Source: Juglans regia (Eukaryota > Streptophyta > Magnoliopsida > Fagales > Juglandaceae). Taken from it: a stretch of 64,000 nt of DNA. This document shows positions 1-12,300 of the stretch, piece by piece. Position numbers and translations under genes: made by a program. The notes below the pieces were generated by a model. That model saw only the letters and a program-made list of their open reading frames with translations. It made no database searches and was not told the origin of the DNA. The stretch is from positions 22,701,722 to 22,765,721 of the forward strand of contig NC_049912.1 of assembly GCF_001411555.2 (NCBI RefSeq). The letters run 5' to 3'. How positions within the stretch are numbered: position 1 is the first letter of the stretch; the number at the start of each line of letters is the position of its first letter.

Positions 1-15
1 TTGAGTTGGAACATG

Positions 16-210
16 TAGGTTTGGGTACCAAAAGTACCTCAAGTATTCTCAACATTATCCACTACTATTCATTACTTTATTATTACTTTTCATCTATTTT
101 TTACTACTATTAATTACTTTTCACTACTATTCAATATTTTATTATTGTTTTTTCACTACTATTCACAAACATTCTTAACACTTCTCAGGTATTCTCACTA
201 CCCAAACCTA
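16..210. repeat. MITE with inverted ends TAGGTTTGGGTA / TACCCAAACCTA
   Basis: The ends form a short inverted repeat, and the interior is made of variants of CACTACTATTCATTACTTT. The same end motifs (GTATTCTCAAC near the left, TATTCTCACTACCC at the right) recur at 32937-33715, so this is a dispersed family. No coding potential. Confidence 0.6.
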
Positions 211-213
211 TAA

Positions 214-550
214 GGGTCCGTTTGGATATTTAGAATATCTCACAATACTTGTGAATAGTATTGAAATAGTTTGAGTTAAGATGTTTTATGGGGTTTTGGG
301 AAATAAGAGAGAAAAAATTGAATAAAAATATTATAAAGTTAAAAAAATTGTTTGAATATTATTTTTTAATAATATTATTTTTTTAAAATTTGAAAAAGTT
401 GTATTGTTTTTTGTATTTTGTTCAAGAGTTTAGGAAATTTGTAATGATTAGGTAATGCTTAGATGAAAAAGTTAAATATTTGAAATTGAAAATGTTTTGT
501 GTTTGAGTGATATTTGGATAGAAAATATTTGAGAATACTTGAGAATATCT
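214..550. repeat. MITE of the GGTCCGTTTGG family
   Basis: Starts GGTCCGTTTGGATATT and runs parallel, with many substitutions, to the better preserved MITE at 60263-60649 (shared stretches such as TTGAGTTAAGAT and TTATGGG). The right end is not clean and meets a LINE fragment near 550, so it is probably truncated. Confidence 0.55.
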
Positions 551-555
551 GAGAA

Positions 556-1345
556 AGAATCAAGTCTTGGTAATGGATTGGTGTTATATGTGCAAGAAGA
601 ATGGGGAATCAACCATTATATTCTCTTGCTTGATTGTAAAGTGGCTAGGGCATTGTGGAATTCGTTTTCATTAATTTTTGGGATGAAATGGGTTATGCCT
701 AAATGGGTGACAGTTAGTGAATTGCTAGAAAGTGCAGACGAGAGTAGTCCATGTCGGGCAGAAGTTTGGCCGATACCATTATGCCTAATGTGGTGCCTTT
801 GGGTGGAACGCAATACCCAGAGCTTAAAAAACCTGCAGAGGACGGTTTTAGAGTTTAAATCTTCATGTTCAACTCTATTTATAGTTGGAAAAAGGCCCAC
901 TTGCTTTCCTTATTTCTCCTAAGTCTGATGCTTTCTCTTCTATATTTTTTTCTGTGTGCTTGGGTTGTACCCTGCTTCTCATAAAAGTCAATTCTCTTAT
1001 AAAAATAAAAGCTTAATTTGTCTATCACTAGATTGGTTATCAAGTTGACCTGTGTTAGGTTAGTAAACACATGAGGTTTTTTCCTTATCGAAGGTGCATG
1101 TCTTATGTAAGACACTAAGTTTTCTATAAATCCTAAACACACTTGATTTTCGGGGCCATCTTGAATTCTTGATGCACATTGGTCTAGGTACTAATGGTGT
1201 CATCACAAATTTAGGAAAGGACACCCTACTGAATTCTAAGCTTCAGTGTGTTAATACTTATTTGACATTCTTCTTGATAGGAGCCTCTCTTGTATACATC
1301 CTGTGTGTTTCCACAGTTTAATAAATATTTTTTACTTATCAAGAA
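556..1345 (+). mobile_element. 3'-truncated L1-type LINE fragment
   Basis: A frame at about 600-900 encodes a degraded LINE C-terminal zf-RVT segment ([11 protein letters not shown], then PLCLMWCLWVERN). It is followed by a LINE-type 3' UTR ending TTTTTACTTATCAAGAAAAA near 1345, matching the tail of the large LINE at 16060-16083. Only the 3' end is present, as expected for 5'-truncated retrotransposition. It is not a host gene. Confidence 0.75.
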
Positions 1346-2034
1346 AAATAATTGTTTTCTATTCAATTTTATAAAAGTTTATAATTTGTTTTGAATTTTT
1401 GGTAATCATGCAGTTTTCTAATCACTGTCACCAAATGTACTCTTCATATTTTCTTTCATCTTTTTACTTAAAAAGGCACATTCCCTTTTATTGCCTTTCT
1501 TATATTGCACTTATCTGTACTAATATTCTTGTTTCTTAGACATTAATTCCTATGAAACTTAATTGCCTAATGTCCTGAACCAAAACGGTGTAGATGGCCT
1601 TCCAGTTAAGCTGACTTGATGTGGTTATGCTATTTTCTTGGCTCTATACCAACCACTTAAGAGTTACTGAATTACACGTTCTTACAATGTTCTGTGCTAA
1701 GTTTAGTGACAATTGAAGTGCTTTGTGCATTTTGAGCTAAATTATCAAAACTTAAGCTCCTCGAATGTATCCTAGGTGCACATTGTGTTGTTTTAGTCCC
1801 GTTTGGAGTAGGAAGAATAAAATTTTAGCATATTGTTTGCAGTTGTTCCCATACCATATTAATGACTGAGGGAATATTTCTTGTGCTCATTACATTAATG
1901 GGTTGGATTGCAAACTCAGCTGCGTTGTTTAGTGAAACAGTTAACCAGGACCTTTTGTGGCCCCGGGCATGGGAACTCCAGGAAATGATGTTGCTTTGAC
2001 TCTGGGCAGCTGGGGGTTACACTGATCTAAGTAA
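1346..2034. other. Non-coding stretch, no recognisable feature
   Basis: No convincing exon, repeat boundary or RNA gene was seen. It probably belongs to an intron of the gene whose next exon starts at 3320, because no start codon or promoter for that gene is visible here. Confidence 0.4.
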
Positions 2035-3200
2035 TATTTTCACAAGTAATAAAACTTCATTGAAAATGCGGAAGGCGCATCTAGGTACACAAGATGTATA
2101 CAAGAGAGTCACCAATCTAGAAGTAGAAAAAGATACAAGAAAATTATGAAAAGGTAGAACCCATTAAAGTCCATAGAGGTTGACTAAAGAAGAGTGTCAA
2201 TAAATAAAGTTTGAGCTCCTCCAGCGTCTGTACACAATACTCAAAATTCGTATCATTCCTTTCCCTTAAAATATGCCATACTGGGTAAGTAGGAACCATC
2301 TTCCATACTACTGTATTTGTGGGCTTCCTCCTAACCCTTTCCAAGAATTTAAAAAGGTCCACTGCCCTTCACAGCATGACCCACGCCAAACATACATGTC
2401 TGAAGAAGTCGTTCTATAAAGCTCTAACCATCTCACAATGGAGTAAACGATGGTTAACGTACCTCTTGCACATGTAGCTCCAATCAATCACCACAATGAG
2501 TCTTCTTTTTAAATTATCCATGGTGAGAATCTTTTCTAGATTTTCTGAGCAACAAACACAACTCTCAGCTCAGGGGCGGCTCAATACAAATTGAGGCCTG
2601 AGGCGAATTTAAGTGAGTTATTCGTAATTATAATACAATAAAATATAAATTATTATATGAAATATTTTCAAACTTTACAATAAAATGAGATTTTATTTAA
2701 AATCTTTAAATACAGTTTTTGTGAATATATATTTACAACAACTTAAAATGAGGTCTCAATGCAGATTTTGTGCCTCAATTTAGTAAGATCTTAAAAAAAT
2801 TATTTAAATATAAATAATTCATCGTATTACTTATATAATAAAAAATTAATTGTATTAAATGTTAAATTTAGTATTATGAGGCCTTGCACACATTGGAAAC
2901 TATAAAAATTATTTAAAATTGTATTTAATGAAATGGTTTTTATTTTTATTTTTAAATTAAAAAAAATACATTTATATTTTTGGGGGCCTTACATAGGGTG
3001 GGGGCCTTGGGCAATGGCCTCAATGGCCTTACCATTGAGCCGGGCCTATGACAGCTTTTGAAGGGGCCTCTTGTTTGTCAAATACCTTCCAAGGGAAGGG
3101 ATTGTCTCACAAGGGATGAGGGCGAATTGTGAACATCCCTTTCTTGGAAGGAACCCGAATCAGTTTATCTTCCCCTTCACATCCCTAATAAGTAGAAAAT
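2035..3200 (-). mobile_element. L1-type LINE 3' fragment, split by a MITE
   Basis: On the minus strand, 2144-2362 encodes WKMVPTYPVWHILRERND followed by EELKLYLLTLF, a typical LINE C-terminus after the zf-RVT zinc finger. Sequence from 2380 to 3200 continues upstream with degraded zf-RVT reading in several frames and is interrupted at 2571-3050 by a terminal-inverted-repeat insertion. The 3' end lies near 2035-2050 (minus-strand AATGAAGTTTTATTACTTGT). Decayed and 5'-truncated. Confidence 0.7.
2571..3050. mobile_element. Non-autonomous DNA transposon with long inverted ends (hAT-like)
   Basis: The left end CAGGGGCGGCTCAATAC and the right end ACCATTGAGCCGGGCCTATG are imperfect inverted repeats (both carry GGCTCAAT / ATTGAGCC beside GAGGCC). 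The interior is AT-rich with no ORF. CAGCT occurs on both sides (2566-2570 and 3052-3056), possibly a partial target duplication. It sits inside the minus-strand LINE fragment, so it inserted later. hAT membership is inferred from the CAGGGG-type terminus only. Confidence 0.55.
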
Positions 3201-3319
3201 AGCCAATCTAAGTAATTTTAAAAGTACTACAGTGCAACTTTTTACCTTGGGAGTTTGTCTATAATTGCTCGTGGTGGCTATATTAACCTGAGATCTCATG
3301 CTACTTATGCTATCTCCAG

Positions 3320-6300
3320 ATGGGACAATGGCATGCTGCAGATGAATACGATGGTCAAGTCAGGGAGATAAAGTTCAGATCCCTTTGCAACAGTCCAATG
3401 TGCCCACCAGACACTGCCATGACAGAGTACCAGCATGCTGTTCTATCACCAGACAAGAAGTTGCTGGTAATACATCTTGTCCTATTTTTAATTTGCTTAG
3501 TTTTTTGTTATCATAATCACCTAACTATGATTACTTTTCGTATGACAAGTGGAGATTAAAATCTTGAGTTTAATTCCATGGTACATGAAATGTATTTGCA
3601 TATCTGAAAATAATTCAAGCCTTCCCATGATTCTTTTTGTTGTCATATACAGGCATCTTCTTTAATTTTCTTTATCTTCGTGGCTTCATTGATTTTTTTT
3701 AATTTATTAACCATGATGAGAGTTTCCCTTTCTTTTAGGTGTTTGAGACTGTTCAACATGCACATGATGTTCCTTTCGGGTCCTACTTTGAGGTAATTAA
3801 TATTTTGTGTTGTTTGAATCTATATTCTCAAAAATACTAAGTAATAGTAAATGTAAGGAATAAGGGTAAGAGAGATGCAAACTCGGTATTTGAATGAGTA
3901 GCCTCATTGCCTACATCATTGCCTCAAGCTAGCTCTTGAGGATTCCCAAATTCACTATTCAACTTTTTTCAAGTGGAGTTGAAACCTATTACACATTTGA
4001 GCAATAATGCTTCAAGGAGTTCGTGTAGAACACCTTCTACACTTACAATCACTTTAAGAGTGGTGATTTAGTTGTTTCCATGTGTAGAGCTCCAACTACA
4101 CTCACAAGGGTCCCTTTTACGTAAGGGTGTAACGGGTCCGGTTTTGGAAATTTAAGAACCGATATCGGACTAATTCACCACCGAAATTGGAACTTCGGGT
4201 TTTTCCAATTTTACAGATAAACTAAGGCCACATTTGGATAGTGAAAGTGTTTTACCTCACCTCATCTCATCTCATCTCATCATTACAACTTTTACAAATT
4301 CACACACAAAATATAATAAACAATTCAACTTTTTCAAATCCCAAAACAATAATAATATTCTAACAATATTTTATTCAACTCTCAACTTTCATCTCAACTC
4401 ACTATCCAAACGGCACCTAAATCATACTCTAGCAAAACTTTAGCAAGTGTTTGACCCATATCCCTCATTTTATGTTATATTAATGTTATATTAATTTTAT
4501 GTTATAAGATTAATAGATATGAATAATAAGATTTTAAAATTTTATGTTATATTAATTAGCAATTTAGCATATACTACAATATAAAAAATTGTATATAATA
4601 TAAAAATTTAAAAATAATATATATGTACCAGTCTAAAAGCTCAACCGGTTTTGCAAAATAGGAACCGGTACGTTCACTGGTTTCCCGGTTTTTTTTTATT
4701 GTAACTCCCCAATGGAAGGCCCAAACCACATGGCCTATACTCCAAAAGGACTAGTCAATGATACAATTGGAGCCCCATTGAAATCTTATAAAGAGCAAGA
4801 ACTTCTCCATCCCAAGCAATGTGGGATCCCATACACCACCTACCCTTATCCATATCATATGGGGTATCACATTTATAGCCCTACTTTTACAGTTACACAA
4901 AATCTGATAGTGGATAGGTTATCAAAGTACACTCTTCACTCAAATGAAATAATACGGCGAAAATTTTTACTCTCTCAAAATGAATAAGTGATAAGGTTAG
5001 AAAAGAATACTAGAATACTAGGAAAAAAAAATACTAGAACAAAAAGAATGAGAGCTTTTGATGAATGAGTGTTGAAAAGCCTTTAATTATTGTGTCTTTA
5101 GGAGATCCCGAATGAAATATTTTATAGATATATGAGAGACTTCCTATTCAAATTTCGAACCTTATTACTATTTAACAAATGTAAAAACATCATCATTTAC
5201 TACTTATAAAAAAAATAAACAACATCATTTAGTTTTCAAGATTTTCCAACACATCGTGCATAAAAATAACATCAATTATAAGTTTCAAATTTTTAAACAC
5301 TCAAACATATCTTGCACATGTTTAAAAGGACATCAATCAGTTTTCAAATTTTCAAACTTCCAAGCATATCATGCACATGTGAAAAAAATGCAAATTGATT
5401 TTTCATGAGTTCTTAAAAAACATTTTTGAGCCTTAAGACCGTTTCAAATTAGTAAGGGATGTACGGAAAGATATTCTTATAGCTTCATTGGTATACTTGT
5501 TCATTTCTTGTTCATCCATGACTTGTTGATGTCTTTGAGCTATAACACTTCATGATGGGATCAATTTGAGACTCCTTTATGTTTGAACTTATTTGTGGTC
5601 ATCAAAATCCATAAGCAGTTATGGAATTATATGATGCTCGAAACCTTGGGGTCTACAATCTCCCCTTTTTATGATGACAAAGACTATTTAAAACCTTGAA
5701 ATTAGAAATAATAATTAAGCTTCCCCTGAGAATATGCGTTAGTTCCTCAAGCAGTAGGTATATATATCAAGTTTAATAACAACCACAAGTGCATGAATGC
5801 ATAAGCATTAATAATAGTTTAATTGATAAAAACCTTGATATCAGTAATAATGATTAAGCTCCCCTTGAGAATAGATTCTAAAGCAATAGGTATATATATC
5901 AAATCTAATAGCAACCAAAAGTGCATGAATGCAGCATTAATAATAGTTAAAGGAACATTAAACCAGGCATTTATAAACTTTTTCCCGTTTTGGCTTCATA
6001 AAAGGAAGTTGTAATTTTGGCTAGAAGCTGTTGAAGATTGCATTCGAGTAAAACGCATGGAGTTGAATAATTGGAGTTATTCTGTTCCAGACAAGCACTG
6101 CAAAACTATGAGGCTAGCTTTGTCGACTCAGTTTTGAAAGGTTCAAATCCTCTTGATATTTTTTACAACAGAGATTTTGTGAAGATTTGAAATCTTTGAA
6201 TTTTTTCTTTTAAAAGGATCATCCTTACCTATTAGATTCTCACAGAAGAAAAAAAAATTCACCTTGTTCTTCGACCTAGTTTTTTTATCCAAAACAATTT

Positions 6301-9300
6301 TCGTCCAATAATTGTCCTGATTTGAATATGGAACCCTTCACTCCTCAACCACCAATTTTCTCTACCAAGACTATTAGCAATATGATAGGAGTAGAAAAAC
6401 ATTTGATTTACAGGATTTATTTTGAGGTCATTACAAAATCAAGGATTCTCGATGCTTAATATTACGGCATTGTCTCGGAGATTACAAGCGAGAGTGAGTG
6501 AGATTGACAGCATAACATTCAAATTTCAGAATTGTGTTAAATGCTTATTGATAAAAACGGAAAGAATAGAAAGCTAAAATAAGAAAACAAGGAGTTGAAA
6601 AAGTTGACAAACTGGTATACTCATGATTTCAACTACAAGTAGAGGAGCTGGAATGAGAGAGAACTTAAATTTATGGCATACACGAGCGGATAATGGCAAG
6701 CGTTTAGGAGAAAAATAAGATTTTTTTAGAAGATAAAAAAAATGCAGGGACAAGTTGGATTTAATCCTGCTGGTCAAGCAAAAACACTTTTGACAAAATG
6801 AGTCTATCTATCTTGTAATTGTTGACCAAGTGAGATGTGAAGAGATATGACATTTTTGTCTTAACACCGATATGTGCTCATGTTTTTCTTTAAAAGACAA
6901 TCTTGTGCATATCCAATTCGCATTTAATCTTCTTCTTTGCATATCTATAATCAATCTGCATATTTACTCTTTTAGCAATAGCTCAACAATCTTCTTCTAG
7001 CAACCCTGGTACCATAGGTTTTGATTGAGCTATTGCTGAGAAAATTGGTGATTGAGCTGTGATGATAGAATGAGAGCTTTTGATGAAGAGTAATGCTACA
7101 TACAGTCGTGGAGTGCGCAAGCGACATGTAGTCGCTTTGAAAAAGAGTGGGGTCCACTATTAAAAAATTAATTTCTTTTCATGTGAATCTCATATTTATT
7201 CATTTTTTTTTTCAAAGTGATTGCACGACGCTTGCGCACTCACGACTGCAACTATCATTTCTCTCTGATGAATGAGTGTTGAAAACCTTGTAATTGTTGT
7301 GTCATTAGAAGATCTCAAATGCGCTATTTTATAGATGAGAGACTTCCATTCAAATTTAAAAGCTTATTTCTATTTAACAAATGTAAAAAACAACATCATT
7401 CACTTTTCAAATTTTTCAAACATATTATGCATTTTTTTTAAATTTTCAAACTTTCAAACATATCAGCACATGTGTATAAAGACATAAATAATTTTTCAAA
7501 CATATTATGCACGTGAAAAAAAATGCAAATTGATTTTTCATGAGTTCTTAAAAAATATTTTTTAGCCTTAAAACTTTTTAAAATTAGTAAGTGATGTACA
7601 AAAAGATATTCTTAGAGCTTCATTGGTAGACTTGTTCATTTCTTGCTCATCCTTGATTTGTTTATGTCTTTGATCTTTAACACTTCATGATGTGATCAAC
7701 TTGAGACTCCTTTATGCTTGAACTTATTTGTTGTCATCAAAATCCATATGAACTATGGAATTATATGATACTTGAAACCTTGGGGCTAACAAGAAGACTA
7801 CTAGATTTCATATTCTTTCTTTAAACAAAACGAAATATGGAGCAACAAGTCTAAACTATAACACCCCAATGGAAGGCTCAAGCACATGGCCTATACTCCA
7901 AAAAGACTAGTCAATAATACAATTGGAGTCCCATTAGAACATTATAAAGAACTAGAACTTCTCATTTCCAAACAATGTGAGATCTCATACACCACTTACC
8001 CTTATCACTTATCAGAATGGAGTATCACAATCTTCCTCCCTTATATTTCCGATGTCCTCGTCGGGCCATTTTTTCATAGTTGGCATGGCTCAAGTCCCAC
8101 ATTTCTAGCTGGGATAGGCTCTAATATCATTTGTAACGCCATAATGGAAGGCCCAAGCCACCTGGTCTATAGTCTAAAAGGACTAGTCAATGATACAATT
8201 GGAGTCCCATTAGAACATTATAAAGAGTTAGAACTTCTCTTTTCCAAGCAATGTAGAATCTCATACACCATCTGCCCTTATCACTTGTCAGAATGGGGTA
8301 TCACATAAACGCAAACCGGTACACAAAGGAGAACCTTCGTTTTGAAACCAAGGCATCTTAAAACTAAATAGCTGGTTGTCAGCATCAGATATTACTTATT
8401 TCGTTAAACCAATAGAGCCTTCCCACCTCATTATAAGTCCTTTAATTTATTATTCTTTTATAATTCTTTTGGATTTGTGTTATTGATGTGTGTGAATATG
8501 ATCTTTATTGGCATGGTTAAAAATCACTCCATGGTTCTGCATTTTTACCCTGGTCTAGTTTGAATCTATTAGTTGATAATCTTACTTTGTCCTTGTTGGA
8601 ATCTAACTGCAGTGTTTTTACACCATGTGGAGTTTACAACACTTGCGATTTATCAGGATTTTTACAAAAATTTGATCTGTGAAACACTGAAACCTCTTTG
8701 TTCAAGCTCTAGCTTTTCAGTAGTCGTTCTAGTGCTAAGATGAACTTTTTCTGCCCTGTACTTGTTAGGCCTCCATTTTCGTTAAATTTTTTATTCTCAA
8801 GTTTGTTCTGACTGTCTAACACTTTGCCTTGACATAAAACTCTGCCTGCTACTAGTATCTGAAGAGATGTCATTTTTTCCGGAAAATATTTTTATCTCTG
8901 GCCTTAATTTATATCCATTTTCTTCTAATTAACAGGTCTGATTGCCTTGAAATTATGTGCATTGGCGCATCAATTCCTTACCTACTGCATAAATTTCAAG
9001 CCAAAATCCTTGTACTTGTGTGAGAGATCACAATTTTTCTGATATGAATTCTTCATTTGCTTGTTGATCCTCATCTATTTATAGCATTTTTGCACAATTT
9101 CCCGTCGTAGGGTGCTCCTTACTGAAAGAGGGTGGAAGTTTGTGAAAAATATGAGTTTGGAGTTAGCCACGGCACGCTAGTTCACTAAAGCTTTGGAAGA
9201 TTGTTTGAAGGTTGGGAGGAAGGAATTCCATATGGTGCATTGGGAAGGAGATAGGGCTTCATAGCACAGAGGTGCTCAAACTTTCAAGGCGCGTTCATGG

Positions 9301-12300
9301 CACTGGTGGAGTACGGAAGGGCTGGTCGCTGTAACTGCATCTTTATACTTGAAGATAGGGACAGAATGGGATGGAGGAAGCTGACGGAGGTTTTAAGGGA
9401 GGTTGGACGAGAAGGTGGCTCCTTTGGGTCGGTATCGCCAGTGACAACGGTAGCTCAATCTTCTACCCGATCGTACATGGAGGCTCTCCAACAACCAAGG
9501 ACTTTGGACCTGTCCCATCAACCTATCAGGCTGGATGCCAGGTATGGCACTTTGGCTAGATTGAGAGGAGCTACACCGTTGCAACAGTGTCAAAACCCCC
9601 CAAGTTTAGTGGCCCACAACCAAGCTGCCAACCATGCCATAATAAGCCTTGACGGGCCCATGGCTGATGCCTTGACACGGTCACTGACAAGGTTGGACAA
9701 CCCCGCAGCCCATGTCTTGACACTAGCGCTAACAAGCCTTGAAAACCCCATGGGTCATGCCTCGACACTGTTACTGACAAGCCCTGACAACATCACAGCA
9801 GCCCCACAGGCATGTCATGGCCTAGCATGGCATGCCCAGGACAACCCCCACAGGCATGCCATGGCTGCTGCCATGAGCCAGCCTAGGCCACCAACGGTCA
9901 ACACAGCCATCATGGGGCCCATGCAAGACCTAGTTTACAAAGGGGCCTTTTAGGGTTTCCCACTTATATTATTGCTTTAAATAGGACCTTTAGACATTTC
10001 ATTTACATTTTTTGGCAATTTCCTTTGACGGTTTGATTGTTCTTGAGATCCTTTCGGTGTTTTTGCACTTGGGCTACTTGAGTACAATTCGTGAATCCCA
10101 ATGAAAGGAACATCACCTTGCAATTCATGAATAGGTGTTGTTCCATTCATCTATCTTAGTATTTTCATCACCTTGCAATCCGTGAATGGGTGTTGATTTC
10201 ATTTAATCTATCTTATGATTATTTTCCATTCAATACCCAAATTATCTATTGTTTGTTCATATATTTTCTAGTTTGTTCTTATATTTTCTTGCATTTTCTC
10301 GTATACCAAACATACTCCAAGCTTCATATTTCATATCCTTTGATTCCCTACATTAAACCCATTCCTAAAACATAGCCTCCATCCATCCAAAGTGTCTTTG
10401 CCGAAACCCTAGCCTTCCATAAGGATTTCCTGACTTTTAGAAATCCTAACCCTAGCCTCCCTTTGCAATTCCTATATTTTAGGATCATCTCTTGACCTAG
10501 TCAAAATCCAAATCCATCTTCCAATCCCTCAAAATTCGAAATATACCTCTTACCCTTATTCAAACCTCAAATCCTAACAACTCTCATCCATCTTATCATT
10601 TAGGATCAAACCCTAGCCACCTTATCCATTATCCAAACCCTATCTTCCATCTCCAAATCCATAAATTTAGGAATTACCCTAGACCAATTCAAACCATAAT
10701 TTACATCCCTTTCTTGACCTAGCCGAAACACTCTAGCCCTAATCCATCTCCTCCAATTTCGAAATTCCCCTTAGCCACCATCCAAACCCTAGTCTCACTT
10801 CACCATACCAACCTTAATCATCATCCAAAGTGGCACCAACACCAAAGATCATCATCAAACTGTGCCACATTGCATCAAACACACAAATTCATCACTTAGA
10901 TCATCCCAACTCATCATCATCATCAATTTCATCACTAAACAACATGCCTCCATCAACCTAGGAACCCTCCATTGCCATAATTTGTTCAAGGCCAAGCAAG
11001 TTGGCAAGAGACATTCGGTCATCACAAGGCAAAGCAAGCTAAAGGATCCTTAAATTTTACGGACTTGACTGAGGTCCCTAACATTAATCAAGAAGCGCCG
11101 TCGCTTTTGTAGGGGCCTAGAGACTTGTGGGTCTAAATAAGGAATTAGTCCTTCGGGCAGTGATGGAGATGCAGAGTCAAGTGGGGGAATTGCAGCGTAA
11201 TATAAGTTGGTTGATACAGTGCGTTGAGGAGGAAAAAGGGGTGGGGGTGGGCTTGGGCCTGGGTGATGGACCAATTAAAGATAAAGGCAGGGGAGCCTTC
11301 TCAGGCGCTGGTAGGCCAAATGAGCTATCTATGGTAAGGCAAATGGGCCAGGATAAGCTTAATGGGCCTTCTGTGGTAAGGAAAGGGAAAGAAATAATAG
11401 AGATGGGCCCAGGCGCTGGGCCTCAACTCATGGGCAAACAGAACACCCATCATCTGCTAGGGCCAGTTTGGAGGAGACGCAACCCGAATGCCTTAGGCCC
11501 ATCGACGGGTGGGTCTCAACCACCATTGCCGGCGAAGAGCTAGGGGGCCTCGGCGAAGGTTGCGGTACCACCGACGGGGGCTATGCAATCAGAGACAACA
11601 AGGCACGGGATCTAACCCTTTTCGTGCCCTTCTTGCCTCTAATGTGTCGGGTCCATCATAGATCAGTTCGAGAGAGGATGTTGGTGCTTCGACTGCAACA
11701 TCACCGCCGTCTAGACCGTCGGTGGTCATATTCCCAACAGTGGGGGCTCCGAGAATCTAGGCCTCTCCCATCGAAGAGATGCTTGTGATGGGTGGGCTCC
11801 CAGAAAACACACTGGAAAAAAATCTAGTGGAGATTAGCCACCGTGTGCCGCTATTGTGGCTCCATGTGGCCAGAAACTACCGATGACCATGATGAAAGCA
11901 CCACCTTCCTAGACAGAGGCCCATATTCAACTCGAGGAACATCTCGAGTCTATTTCGGCAGGAAGGGCTTGCTCTGAAACTTGCGAGGGGATCGTTTCGA
12001 GGGGTTGCGGGGGCCAGGGTGGAGGTGGAGATGGAGGTGGAGGTGGTTTGATGATGGGCTCTCTCATAGGCTTGGCAGTGAGGAAACAATGGTCCCCAAG
12101 ACTCGATTTTCCACTAGTAACGATGTGGTTGAATGGGAGGGCAGAAACTTATTCAGGGAGGAAGAGGGGGGTGACACCTACTATGCAGTGGGTCCCCAAT
12201 AAAGGGGAGCCTATCCCATTGAATTGTATGCTACCAAATGAATCCAATGTGTCGGATTGGGTGCTCCAAAAGGTAAAGGAAATGCAATATGTGTCGGAAT

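Noticed and set aside
7886..8308. 140-codon open frame beginning MAYTPKRLV
   Set aside because: It lies wholly within the TRIM retrotransposon, repeats itself because it crosses both LTRs, and a similar frame occurs in the solo LTR at 4712-4987. Not a protein gene.
9297..9953. 218-codon frame that might look like a novel gene
   Set aside because: The first third is LINE ORF1 and the rest is read-through into a tandem-repeat region of a nested insertion.
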